Source of the DNA: Desulfobacter postgatei 2ac9
GTDB lineage: Bacteria; Desulfobacterota; Desulfobacteria; Desulfobacterales; Desulfobacteraceae
DNA length: 64,000 nt
Reading direction: 5' to 3'
Assembly: GCF_000233695.2 (NCBI RefSeq)
Contig: NZ_CM001488.1
Span: 2,168,403 to 2,232,402, forward strand
Shown piece by piece: positions 44,581 to 53,870 of this stretch; positions within the stretch are counted from its first letter, which is position 1, and every line of letters starts with the position of its first letter. Both the position numbers and the translations under genes were made by a program. The notes under the pieces were generated by a model. It was not told where the DNA came from. It saw only the letters and a program-made list of their open reading frames with translations, and did no database searches.

Positions 44581-46758
44581 ATGACCGTGTCGGCCGTTGT
44601 TCATAAGTACTATTCCAGGAAAGTATTATTTAGCGTGGAAAATAAGAATTATAGCTTAGATAACAATCTTTTGTGTTTGAGAACCGAATGCGGAGAGTAT
44701 CAATTTAAGATTGGTGGGGAGATTGGGCAGGGTGATGCCGAACGTATTGCAACGGTGATGATCGCTGAAATGGAAAAAGCGAACAAGACCTTTGACGGAC
44801 AGAATAAGCCCAATCCATATGTCAAACTGCTGCTGGCCAATCTGAATCTGGCAGACCGGTATGTCAGGCTTAGAAACAGATATGATGAACTGCTTAAAGC
44901 CCATGAGTCGCTCAAAATACCTCCCGGTGATTCTGTTGTCGATGTGCCGGCTTCTTTAGAGTCAATACCCTTAAAAACGGATGAAGAAAAACCGACTGCC
45001 TGTCAAGATGATGATATTTCGGGTTTGACCCTTGAGTTCGAACCCTGCGCCTTCCCTTTACCCATTCCTGAAATAAGGGATACCCCCCGGCCGGAGCCTG
45101 ACCTGAAGGAACCCGAAAAAAACACCGTGCAGACACCAGCCTCCCCCGGGTTTTTGGTGACACAGGTTCTTGATACCCTGAAAAAAGCCAGAGAGGGCCA
45201 GTCAAAACCCGTGGAGACACCGGAAAACGAGGTAAAAATTACGAATCCTGTCCGGCTGGATTCAGCCAAGCCCGCAGACAAGCCTTTCTGCCGGGAAAAT
45301 CTTCAGAACAGTGGTGATGGCGCGTACCGACTGCCTTCCCTGGATTTTCTTGAAAAGGGGGGCGAGGAGACCGTGGTGGACCATGAGGCCATCAGACGGG
45401 ATGCTGAATTGCTGGAGCAAAAATTGGGATACTTCGGCATCAAGGGCGAAATCATGGAAGTACTGCCGGGTCCTGTAATCACCACCTTTGAGTACAAGCC
45501 CGCCCCGGGTATCAAGATCAGCAAGATCGTCAGCCTGGCCGATGATCTGGCCCTGGCCTTAAGCGCCTTGAGTATCCGTATTGTGGCCCCTATTCCGGGC
45601 AAGGATGTCATTGGCATTGAGATTCCTAATCCCGCCATGTGTGTTGTGCCTTTCAGGGATGTTGTGGGCGCTTCAGCCTTTTCTGAAACCAAATCCCCTG
45701 CGCCCATCTGCCTGGGTAAGGATATCATCGGAAAACCCGTGGTGGTCGGACTTGAAAGAATGCCTCATCTGCTTATTGCCGGGGCCACAGGAACCGGTAA
45801 AAGCGTCGCGCTCAACGCGATGATCTGCAGCATTCTGTATAAATCAAGCCCTGACCAGGTTAAATTCATTATGATTGATCCCAAGCGTATTGAACTTTCA
45901 TTGTTCAACGACATTCCTCATCTGATTACCCCTGTGATCACAGACATGAAAAAGGCCAATATTGCCCTTCAGTGGGTAGTCAGGGAAATGGAGCAGCGGT
46001 ATGAGAAACTGGCCCTGCTGCATGTGCGAAACATAGAGCAGTACAATAAAAAAGTCCGGACCACTGATTTGTCACAGATGGATTTGTCGGATATGGACGA
46101 GGAATTTACCCCCTTTCCCTATATTGTCGTAATCATTGACGAACTGGCCGATCTGATGATGACCGCCAGCAAGGATATTGAATTTTCTTTGACCCGCATT
46201 GCCCAGATGGCAAGGGCTGCAGGCATCCACCTGATTCTGGCCACCCAGCGGCCTTCCGTGGATGTTCTCACCGGTATTATCAAGGCCAACTTCCCCACCC
46301 GGATTTCCTTTCAGGTCTCATCCAAGACTGACTCCAGGACCATCATTGATGCCAATGGGGCGGAAACGCTTCTGGGCAGGGGAGACATGCTTTTTGTCCC
46401 CCCGGGCACGGCCCGGCTCAAGCGGGTCCATGGTACATATTTGTCCGAACGGGAATTAAGCGCCATCACATCCTTTGTCAAGGCCCAGGGAACACCCCAA
46501 TATATTATGGATGTTACCATGGAAAAAGAAGAGCCCCAGCATACAATGGCGTTTGACGATGATGAGTATGATGAAAAGTATCAGCAGGCCCTCGACCTTG
46601 TCATGTCCACCCGTCAGGCCTCCATATCCGGGGTGCAGCGGGCGTTACGGATCGGTTACAACCGGGCAGCGCGGATTATTGATCTTATGGAAAAACAGGG
46701 GGTTGTCGCCCCTTCCGACGGTGTCAGGCCCCGCCAGGTAATCGGGTTTATTGAATGA
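44581..46758 (+). CDS. ftsK: FtsK/SpoIIIE DNA translocase without TM segments, ZapA-like N-terminus
   Basis: A 725-residue motor. The alpha-beta motor is intact: Walker A GATGTGKSVALNAMI near residue 401, DPKRIELSLFNDIPHL, Walker B VVIIDELADLMM at ~517, the ARAAGIHLILATQRPSVDV sensor stretch, and a C-terminal gamma winged helix (SISGVQRALRIGYNRAARII) that reads KOPS-like DNA. It lacks the four N-terminal membrane helices of ordinary FtsK. Instead residues ~38-108 look like ZapA (IGGEIGQGDAERIA, then LLANLNLADRYVRLRNRYDEL). An acidic, Pro-rich linker follows. An in-frame TGA nine bases upstream sets the start. The start has only a weak site. Confidence 0.9.
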   Translation: MTVSAVVHKYYSRKVLFSVENKNYSLDNNLLCLRTECGEYQFKIGGEIGQGDAERIATVMIAEMEKANKTFDGQNKPNPYVKLLLANLNLADRYVRLRNRYDELLKAHESLKIPPGDSVVDVPASLESIPLKTDEEKPTACQDDDISGLTLEFEPCAFPLPIPEIRDTPRPEPDLKEPEKNTVQTPASPGFLVTQVLDTLKKAREGQSKPVETPENEVKITNPVRLDSAKPADKPFCRENLQNSGDGAYRLPSLDFLEKGGEETVVDHEAIRRDAELLEQKLGYFGIKGEIMEVLPGPVITTFEYKPAPGIKISKIVSLADDLALALSALSIRIVAPIPGKDVIGIEIPNPAMCVVPFRDVVGASAFSETKSPAPICLGKDIIGKPVVVGLERMPHLLIAGATGTGKSVALNAMICSILYKSSPDQVKFIMIDPKRIELSLFNDIPHLITPVITDMKKANIALQWVVREMEQRYEKLALLHVRNIEQYNKKVRTTDLSQMDLSDMDEEFTPFPYIVVIIDELADLMMTASKDIEFSLTRIAQMARAAGIHLILATQRPSVDVLTGIIKANFPTRISFQVSSKTDSRTIIDANGAETLLGRGDMLFVPPGTARLKRVHGTYLSERELSAITSFVKAQGTPQYIMDVTMEKEEPQHTMAFDDDEYDEKYQQALDLVMSTRQASISGVQRALRIGYNRAARIIDLMEKQGVVAPSDGVRPRQVIGFIE

Positions 46759-47567
46759 ATAAGATCAAATTAAAGTGGAAGCGGGCATTGCCCAATTTTG
46801 TTATTACCGGATTCTTTTTTTTAATGCTGCTGTTTTTATCTTTTTTATGCGGGTCATCGGTAAAGGCCTCGGATAAAGAAGCGTCAGAAAATCAACTGCC
46901 CTTCTCCCCGGGAGAGCAGCTTGTATATCAGATCCGCTGGGAGACGATTGAGGCAGGCGTTGCCTCCTTTAATGTTCAGCCCGTGACAAAGGTCGGCGAA
47001 CAACCTTGCCGGCACTTTTCATTGAAGGTGGAAACCTCTCCACTGGTGGATGTCTTCTATCAAATTCGAGATCAATTTGATTCATATACGAACCTTGATC
47101 TCAACCGTTCAGTTCGTTACAGCAAAAAAGAGACAGGGAGCGAACAACGCGATATCCTCGTGCAGTTTGATTGGGAACAAGGTGTAGCCAGATATTCAAA
47201 TTTTAATGCCCCAAGAGAGCCGATAACGATTCCTCCCGGCACATTTGACCCGCTTGCGGCATTTTATAAAATACGCGGCATGGATTTAGGCGACAAAAAG
47301 GAGATCAAATTTCCCATCACTGACGGGAAAAAATGTTTTATGGGCAGAGCAACGGTTGTGGGACAAGAGACCATAACATGTTTTAACACCACCTATGATA
47401 CCTATGTGATTGAGCCTGAGGTTATCCATTTTGGCGGGGTGTTTGAAAAAAGCGACAAGCCTAGGTTGCGTTTCTGGATTACCAGGGATGAAAGGCGCCT
47501 CCCGGTTCGCATCCAGTCTAAAGTGATTATCGGTTCAATCATTGGTGAGCTTGTTTCTATACGCTAA
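46755..47567 (+). CDS. DUF3108 exported protein
   Basis: A 270-residue protein with an N-terminal hydrophobic segment (residues ~13-35; signal or anchor) and a DUF3108 body: FSPGEQLVYQIRWETIEAG, then DQFDSYTNLDL and a late RFWITRDERRLPVRIQSK. The family is periplasmic and beta-rich; its role is unknown but may concern envelope or polysaccharide functions. The start codon overlaps the ftsK stop (ATGA). Confidence 0.85.
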   Translation: MNKIKLKWKRALPNFVITGFFFLMLLFLSFLCGSSVKASDKEASENQLPFSPGEQLVYQIRWETIEAGVASFNVQPVTKVGEQPCRHFSLKVETSPLVDVFYQIRDQFDSYTNLDLNRSVRYSKKETGSEQRDILVQFDWEQGVARYSNFNAPREPITIPPGTFDPLAAFYKIRGMDLGDKKEIKFPITDGKKCFMGRATVVGQETITCFNTTYDTYVIEPEVIHFGGVFEKSDKPRLRFWITRDERRLPVRIQSKVIIGSIIGELVSIR

Positions 47568-47648
47568 CAGTTCATGGCGGTATTATGAGATACCATACGT
47601 TTAAATATGGCTGTCGGTAATGAATGTGATCAACTTCAAATCAAAGGA

Positions 47649-48290
47649 TCACTCTTTTAGGCAGTCATAAATGTCTGCTGCGGGGGTCGCACCCTGGCGC
47701 AAAATTTTGGGTGGTGTTACGCTTACGTCAACAACAGTTGAACCGGCACCGCCTTGAACCGGCCCTGCGTCCAGGATCAAGTCGGCTTTTTCAACAATTT
47801 CAGGGCACAACATATCTATTCGGGTACACCCGGGACAGCCGGACAGATTGGCGCTGGTGCCGGTGACAGGGAAATCAACACTGTTGACCAGGGCCCGGGC
47901 CACCGGGTGTCCGGGCAGGCGGATGCCGAGTTTATGGCGTCCTGCAGTAAGCTGGGGGGTAACATTGCCTGCCGCATCAAATACCAGGGTCACGCCGCCG
48001 GGCCAGAACCTGTCCATGAGGACCCGGGCCTTGCCCGGAATTCTTGTAACAAGTCCGTTAAGCTGATCCCTGTTTTTTATCAATACCAGAATAGGGTTGT
48101 TGCGGGGGCGTTGTTTGAGTTGGAATACTTTTTCAACGGCATCGGCGCACAGGGCGTTGGCAGCCACCCCGTAAAGACAGGACGCCGGAAAAATCACCAG
48201 GCCGCCGGTTTTAAGAATGCCGGCGGCCTGGATGATGATGTCCAAATCCGGATTGGTTTTATCCACCCGGATGATTTTGTTTTGGGTCAT
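47649..48290 (-). CDS. tsaC: Threonylcarbamoyl-AMP synthase (Sua5/YciO/YrdC family)
   Basis: A 213-residue YrdC-fold enzyme that makes threonylcarbamoyl-adenylate from threonine, bicarbonate and ATP for tRNA t6A. Visible are LKTGGLVIFPASCLYGVA, FQLKQRPRNNPILVLI, PGGVTLVFDA and GTSANLSGCP, then the PVQGGAGSTVVDVS C-terminal signature. The usual FPTETVYGLG motif is altered to FPASCLYGVA, so a YciO-like paralogue is possible. It is convergent with the DUF3108 gene; it precedes no partner closely. Confidence 0.87.
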   Translation of the reverse strand: MTQNKIIRVDKTNPDLDIIIQAAGILKTGGLVIFPASCLYGVAANALCADAVEKVFQLKQRPRNNPILVLIKNRDQLNGLVTRIPGKARVLMDRFWPGGVTLVFDAAGNVTPQLTAGRHKLGIRLPGHPVARALVNSVDFPVTGTSANLSGCPGCTRIDMLCPEIVEKADLILDAGPVQGGAGSTVVDVSVTPPKILRQGATPAADIYDCLKE

Positions 48291-48348
48291 GTTTTGATTT
48301 TTTTAAAATCAGGACTAAAATGGAGCTTCACGTCGGGCAACAACGACA

Positions 48349-50112
48349 TCACGCAAAAGAAGCCGCCTTCCGTGCCACCTTGTCTGCCATTTCCTTTTTA
48401 AATGCAGCCAGTTTCTCAGCCACCAACTGATCAGCCACCCCGATGATCTGGGCCGCTGTGATGCCGGCGTTCTGGGCCCCGGATTTGCCGATGGCCATGG
48501 TGGAGACCGGAATGCCGGGAGGCATCTGCACCGTTGCTAAAAGCGCATCCATGCCTTGAAGGGCACTGGAATCAATGGGAACACCCAAAACGGGCAGGGT
48601 GGTGTGGGCGGCAATGACACCGGCTAAATGTGCCGCATGTCCTGCCCCGCAAATGAGTACCTTGACCCCCTGTTCCCGGGCCTGGGCCGCCAGCTGAACT
48701 GCCTTTTCGGGGGTCCTGTGGGCCGAGGCCACGGTGACATAGTAGGGGATGTCGAATCTTTTGAGCATGACCAGGGCGCTTTTCATCACCGAAAAATCAG
48801 AGTCAGAGCCCATGATTACACCCACCTGGGGCGGGATGGCCATGCGTTTCAATGCCTTGGCCCCAATATCCTTTCTTTTGAAGCAGTCCTTGAAATCAAT
48901 TTTAGCACAGGCTTCATATGCAGTATTAATGGCGTCTGCAACCGTATCGCCCAGGGATGTCACCCCAAGCACCCGGCCGCCGGATGCTACCACCTTGCCG
49001 TTGTCCATGGCCGTACCGGCATGGAATACCACGGTGTCCTTGACCCGATTGGCTTGATCCAGCCCTGTGATCTCATGGCCTTTTTCGTAAGATCCCGGAT
49101 ATCCGCCCGCAGCAATGACCACACACATGGCAGCCCGTGGATCAATCTTGATTGTATGATTATGCAGGGTCCCGTTGCAGCAGGCTTCCATCAACGGTAC
49201 CAGGTCGTTTTTCAGCCGCATGAGGATGGGCTGGGTTTCAGGATCGCCAAGACGGGTATTGAATTCCAGTACCCTGATGCTCTCCTTGTCTACCATTAAT
49301 CCGGCATAGAGAACCCCTTTAAAGGGTGTGCCTTCATTGGCCATGCCTTTAACCGCCGGGATCATCACCTCTTCCATGGCTTTTGTGCGCAGCAGGTGAT
49401 CCAGGACAGGTGCCGGCGAATATGCGCCCATGCCGCCGGTATTGGGGCCTTTGTCATCATCGTATATCCGTTTGTGGTCCTGGGATTCGGGCAGGGCAAG
49501 CACGGTGTTGCCGTCCGTTAGAACGATAAAGGAGGCTTCCTCCCCGTTAAGACACTCCTCCACCACCACCACGGCGCCGGCATCACCGAATTTGTTGCCT
49601 TTCAGCATGTCGTCAATGGCGGTGTATGCCTCTTCAAGGCTTGTGCAGACAATTACGCCCTTGCCGGCGGCCAATCCGTCGGCCTTGACCACGCAGGGTG
49701 CGCCCAGGGCTTTTGCATAAAGCTTGGCCCGCTTAGGATCGGTAAAGGCTTTGCCCGCAGCACAAGGTATTCCGTATTTGAGCATATGATTTTTGGAAAA
49801 TACCTTGGAGCCTTCAAGCTGTGCTGCGGCTCCGGACGGACCGAAAACGGCCAGCCCCTTTTCTTGAAAAATATCTGCAATCCCTGCCACCAGCGGACCT
49901 TCAGGACCCACAACAGTCAAATCGATCTGATTTTGCTCTGCAAAAGCTGCAAGCGCGTTAATGTCTTCAGCGTTGATATTTACATTCTCAGCCTGGGTTG
50001 CGGTGCCTGCATTGCCGGGGGCACAGTATATTTTATCTACAAGCGGGCTTTGGGCGATTTTCCAGACCAGTGTATGTTCCCGGCCGCCGCTGCCGACTAC
50101 AAGAATTTTCAT
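48349..50112 (-). CDS. purD: PurD-PurE fusion: GAR synthetase and N5-CAIR mutase
   Basis: A 587-residue fusion of two purine-biosynthesis enzymes. Residues 1-~418 are phosphoribosylamine-glycine ligase: VVGSGGREHTLVWKI, ATP-grasp motifs, VKADGLAAGKGV, GPNTGGMGAYSPAP, EFNTRLGDPETQ. Residues ~425-587 are class I PurE: VGVIMGSDSDFSVMK, VASAHRTPEKAVQLA, GAGHAAHLAGVIAAHT, PVLGVPIDSSALQGMDALL. AAGGAGAG four bases before the ATG fits. The start overlaps the upstream ddl stop by four bases (ATGA). The two enzymes catalyse non-consecutive steps. Confidence 0.95.
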   Translation of the reverse strand: MKILVVGSGGREHTLVWKIAQSPLVDKIYCAPGNAGTATQAENVNINAEDINALAAFAEQNQIDLTVVGPEGPLVAGIADIFQEKGLAVFGPSGAAAQLEGSKVFSKNHMLKYGIPCAAGKAFTDPKRAKLYAKALGAPCVVKADGLAAGKGVIVCTSLEEAYTAIDDMLKGNKFGDAGAVVVVEECLNGEEASFIVLTDGNTVLALPESQDHKRIYDDDKGPNTGGMGAYSPAPVLDHLLRTKAMEEVMIPAVKGMANEGTPFKGVLYAGLMVDKESIRVLEFNTRLGDPETQPILMRLKNDLVPLMEACCNGTLHNHTIKIDPRAAMCVVIAAGGYPGSYEKGHEITGLDQANRVKDTVVFHAGTAMDNGKVVASGGRVLGVTSLGDTVADAINTAYEACAKIDFKDCFKRKDIGAKALKRMAIPPQVGVIMGSDSDFSVMKSALVMLKRFDIPYYVTVASAHRTPEKAVQLAAQAREQGVKVLICGAGHAAHLAGVIAAHTTLPVLGVPIDSSALQGMDALLATVQMPPGIPVSTMAIGKSGAQNAGITAAQIIGVADQLVAEKLAAFKKEMADKVARKAASFA

Positions 50113-51068
50113 TGGGCTCTCCTTAAATTCGTTCTTTTATTTTCTTCTATGGCAAGTTCAATGAGTTTGTCCATGAGGACGCCAAATTCATAGCCCGCCT
50201 TGGCTGCAGACTGGGGGAAAAGGCTGGTGGCTGTCATGCCGGGGATGGTATTGGTTTCAAGAACATATAATTGGCCGTCTTTCAACAGCATGTCCGTTCT
50301 GGAATAGCCTTTGAGACACAGGGTCCTGTGGGCTTGAACGGCAAGCTGATGGACCTTTTGGGTGGTTTGCTCGTCAATGCGGGCAGGGCATATTTCGTCG
50401 GTTGCGCCTGCCACATATTTGGCATGGTAATCGAAAAATTCATGGCCTTCACCCGGAATTATTTCAATGACAGGCAGAGCCTCAATCTCCTGATTGCCCA
50501 GAACCCCGCAGGTCAGTTCAGTGCCCTTGATATATTGTTCAAGGATCAGGGTGTCATCATTTTGGAATCCTTTTTCAATGGCGGCAGGCAGCTCTTTTTC
50601 ATTTGATACGATGCTCATGCCTACCGAGGAGCCGGCACAGACGGGTTTGACCACCAGGGGGAAACCAAGATCCTTTACCTTTTGTGGATCTGGGTCCGGG
50701 TCCTGGATGGAAATGCAGATATAATCCGGGGTGGGGATGCCTGCCTGGCGGTAAAGTCTTTTGGCGATCAGTTTGTTCATGGCAAGGGCGGAGCCTAAAA
50801 CACCTGCCCCCTGATAGGGAATGTCTAAAAGATCCAAAAGCCCCTGAACCGTACCGTCTTCCCCAAAGGGGCCATGGAGAATAATCAGGGCCGCATCAAT
50901 ATTCGGTGCATCTGTTACAAGCTTTGCCAGATCAAATTTGGGATCATACCGTTTGATGTCGTATTTTTCTTTATCAAGGGATTCAAATACCTGATTTCCG
51001 CTGTTTAAGGATACTTCCCGCTCTGAAGAGACACCACCTGATAACAGGGCCAGCCTGATTTTTTTCAT
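50109..51068 (-). CDS. ddl: D-alanine--D-alanine ligase
   Basis: A 319-residue ATP-grasp ligase making D-Ala-D-Ala for peptidoglycan. Family pieces are SGGVSSEREVSLNSG at the N-terminus, ILHGPFGEDGTVQGLLDLL, VVKPVCAGSSVGMSIV, and LETNTIPGMTATSLFPQSA at the C-terminus. Length is normal. AGGAG precedes the ATG. It is coupled to purDE by a four-base overlap and follows a small membrane protein gene. Confidence 0.96.
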   Translation of the reverse strand: MKKIRLALLSGGVSSEREVSLNSGNQVFESLDKEKYDIKRYDPKFDLAKLVTDAPNIDAALIILHGPFGEDGTVQGLLDLLDIPYQGAGVLGSALAMNKLIAKRLYRQAGIPTPDYICISIQDPDPDPQKVKDLGFPLVVKPVCAGSSVGMSIVSNEKELPAAIEKGFQNDDTLILEQYIKGTELTCGVLGNQEIEALPVIEIIPGEGHEFFDYHAKYVAGATDEICPARIDEQTTQKVHQLAVQAHRTLCLKGYSRTDMLLKDGQLYVLETNTIPGMTATSLFPQSAAKAGYEFGVLMDKLIELAIEENKRTNLRRAQ

Positions 51069-51097
51069 ACATTTCTCCTGTGGTATTGATTGGATGA

Positions 51098-51589
51098 TCA
51101 GCCTTGAATGATGTTCTGACGCGCTTTTTCGAACTCTTCTTTGGAGATCAGATCCTTTTCATAAAGCCCGTTGATTTCCAGCAATTTACGTTCCGCCCTG
51201 TCATCTGCGCTTTCAATGAGGCCGGTATCGGCATAGGGGGAAATGTTGGTGTGGTTTTGCAGCAAGGGGGGCTCTTTGGCTTTGATTTCAAAGGACGCAA
51301 GACCGCCGAGCAGTCGTATCTCCACAGTCCTGTCATGGAATTGCGGGGTGCCCAGCACCTCGCTTAACGAGGAAGATGTTTCTCTCATCCTGTGGTAAAT
51401 GAACCAGACAATGGAGAGTACCAGGATGGCAATGCCTGCCATGATCCATGGAAGATAATGATAAATGCCCTGGAACAGCAACGCGGTCAGGCCGATGCCG
51501 GCCAGAAGAAATACGTGGAGCAGCAGGATAAAATATGCAACAAAAATATTTTTAAATAATCCGTCTTTGTCTTTTTTGCGTATACTCAT
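51098..51589 (-). CDS. Two-TM protein with SHOCT-like C-terminus
   Basis: A 163-residue protein. Two hydrophobic segments (residues ~13-38 and ~43-64) precede a soluble part, and the last ~30 residues (LLEINGLYEKDLISKEEFEKARQNII) match the SHOCT short C-terminal domain pattern (L..L..LGLITEEEFEAKK). The function is unknown. ATG 51589 is chosen because the longer frame to 51658 adds 23 residues with no family match; the ribosome site is only GAGAA. It sits 29 bases upstream of ddl on the same strand. Confidence 0.7.
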   Translation of the reverse strand: MSIRKKDKDGLFKNIFVAYFILLLHVFLLAGIGLTALLFQGIYHYLPWIMAGIAILVLSIVWFIYHRMRETSSSLSEVLGTPQFHDRTVEIRLLGGLASFEIKAKEPPLLQNHTNISPYADTGLIESADDRAERKLLEINGLYEKDLISKEEFEKARQNIIQG

Positions 51590-51836
51590 TTTATTTTTCT
51601 CTATAATGACGTTTTGTACCGATCCCGGGCCAAGGCACTGCCGGGTCCGTTTGAACAAACCGCATCAAGCTTGGCCATCAGGTAATTTAGTTTTTTATAG
51701 TTTGGCCTTTACGTAGACCCGCATCAGAAAGTGAATTCTATTAAACCAGGCAGTGTTTTGCAAGCTATTTTCTTGACACCTAAAGGGCAATACTGTATCA
51801 CCACTATGCCAATTATTAATTATAGATACGATACCT

Positions 51837-53870
51837 ATGAGCAAGCAAAAGAATATATCAAAGATCAGGAACATCGGGATCATGGCCCATATTGACGCGG
51901 GCAAGACCACGGTGACGGAGCGCATTCTCTATTATACGGGAAGGTCCCATAAGATAGGTGAAGTGCATGACGGCGAGGCCACCATGGACTGGATGCAGGA
52001 TGAGCAGGAGCGAGGGATTACCATTACTTCGGCCGTGACCTACTGTCTGTGGAAAGGGGCTACCATCCAAATCATCGACACCCCGGGCCATGTTGATTTC
52101 ACCGTGGAGGTGGAACGGGCTTTGCGAGTTTTGGACGGGGCCATTGGGGTGTTTTGCGCCGTGGGCGGGGTGGAACCCCAGTCCGAAACGGTCTGGCGTC
52201 AGGCAGACCGGTACAAGGTCCCGAGAATGGCCTTTATCAACAAAATGGACCGCACCGGTGCCGATTTTTTTGCCGCCTGTGATTCCATTCGGAAAAAACT
52301 GGCTGCCAATCCCGTAATGATCCAGGTACCCATCGGGGCCGAGGACCAGTTCCGAGGCGTTATTGACCTTCTGACCATGGAGCAGATTGCCTGGAACGAT
52401 GAGACCCTGGGCGCTGAATACACATCTGGGCCCATTGACGATGAGTTTCTGGATCTGGCTGAAGCGTACCGGGATAAAATGCTTGAAGCAGTGTCCGAAC
52501 TTGACGACACCATCATGGAAAAATACCTGGGCGAAGAAGAGATCTCCGTGGATGAACTTCGGGCGGCCATCCGAGCTGCCACCATCCGCCGGACCATGGT
52601 TCCTGTATTGTGCGGATCAGCCCTTAGGAACAAAGGGATTCAGCCGCTTCTGGACGCCATAGACTATTACCTGCCAAGCCCCAAGGACGTTCCCCCGGTT
52701 AAAGGCGAGCACCCCGAAACCGGTGACATCCTTGAATTCAAGCCGGAAAAAAACGGTCCGCTGGCTGCTCTGATTTTCAAGGTATCCATGATCGAGGGCC
52801 GAAAACTCTCCTTTGCCCGGATCTATTCAGGGAAAATTGCTTCGGGGGCGGATGTCTTTAATCCTGCCCTGAACCGCAAGGAGAAATTGTCCAGACTTTT
52901 AAGGATGCACGCCAACAAGCGCGAACGCCTGGATGAGGCCTCGGCCGGTGATATCATCGGTATTGTGGGGCTTAAGGATTCCGGTACCGGTGATACCCTT
53001 TGCAATCCGGACCATCCGGTGTTTTTGGAAAAAATGGAATATGCGCAGCCGGTTATCTCCATTGCCATTGAGCCCAAAACCCATGCCGATCAGGAAAAGC
53101 TTGATGATGTGCTGGCAAAATTCATGATTGAGGATCCCACCCTTCAAACCAGCAAGGATGAGGAGACCGGTCAGACCATTTTGTCCGGCATGGGCGAGCT
53201 TCATCTCGAAATCATCATTTCAAGGATGGTCAAGGAGTTCAATACCAGTGTGAATGTGGGCAAACCCCAGGTCGTTTACCGGGAAATCATTACAGCGCCT
53301 GCAACCGGCCAGGCCGTCTTTGAACGGGAGATTCAGGGTAAAGCCCATTATGCCAACGTTACCGTGGAACTTAATCCCCTGGGCCGGGGCCAGGGGGTTA
53401 CCTTCAAATCCCTTGTACCCGAGGAAAAAATTGCGCCCCAGTATCTTCAGAATATTGAAACCGCAATCAGGGAGAGCCTGGAGGGTGGGTTTCTCAAAGG
53501 ATATCCCATTGTGGATATTGAAATTGTCTTGGCTGACGGGTTCAGCGAGGAAGGAAAGGCATCGGAGCTTGGCTTTGGGGTCTGTGCAGCCATGGCCGTA
53601 AAAGAGGCCCTGAAAAAAGCCAAAATGGCCTTGCTTGAACCCATCATGGATGTGGAGGTGTTCGTGCCGGATGCCAATATGGGGGATGCCATTGCAGACC
53701 TGAATGCCAGGGGTGGCAGAGTGGAATCCATTACCGCGAAATTCGGCATCCAGCTCGTCAAAGCCGTGGTCCCCTTGTCAAGGATGTTCGGCTATTCCAC
53801 AGCCATTCGTTCCGCCACCCAGGGACGGGGCACCTTTACCATGCAGTTTAAGCGTTTTGATGCGGTGTGA
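51837..53870 (+). CDS. fusA: Elongation factor G (EF-G type paralogue)
   Basis: A 677-residue translational GTPase. G1 [16 protein letters not shown]3 [16 protein letters not shown] and G4 [10 protein letters not shown] are intact, with all later domains to the usual [15 protein letters not shown] end. It is slightly shorter than the commonest EF-G (~690-700) and is not in a ribosomal-protein operon, so it may be a second copy; whether it is the main translocase cannot be judged here. No ribosome site is visible before the ATG. Its 3' end overlaps the convergent M48 gene by 23 bases. Confidence 0.93.
   Translation: MSKQKNISKIRNIGIMAHIDAGKTTVTERILYYTGRSHKIGEVHDGEATMDWMQDEQERGITITSAVTYCLWKGATIQIIDTPGHVDFTVEVERALRVLDGAIGVFCAVGGVEPQSETVWRQADRYKVPRMAFINKMDRTGADFFAACDSIRKKLAANPVMIQVPIGAEDQFRGVIDLLTMEQIAWNDETLGAEYTSGPIDDEFLDLAEAYRDKMLEAVSELDDTIMEKYLGEEEISVDELRAAIRAATIRRTMVPVLCGSALRNKGIQPLLDAIDYYLPSPKDVPPVKGEHPETGDILEFKPEKNGPLAALIFKVSMIEGRKLSFARIYSGKIASGADVFNPALNRKEKLSRLLRMHANKRERLDEASAGDIIGIVGLKDSGTGDTLCNPDHPVFLEKMEYAQPVISIAIEPKTHADQEKLDDVLAKFMIEDPTLQTSKDEETGQTILSGMGELHLEIIISRMVKEFNTSVNVGKPQVVYREIITAPATGQAVFEREIQGKAHYANVTVELNPLGRGQGVTFKSLVPEEKIAPQYLQNIETAIRESLEGGFLKGYPIVDIEIVLADGFSEEGKASELGFGVCAAMAVKEALKKAKMALLEPIMDVEVFVPDANMGDAIADLNARGGRVESITAKFGIQLVKAVVPLSRMFGYSTAIRSATQGRGTFTMQFKRFDAV

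Noticed and set aside
47754-48401. 215-codon plus-strand frame opposite the TsaC-like and PurDE genes
   Set aside because: Antisense of well-supported genes on the minus strand.
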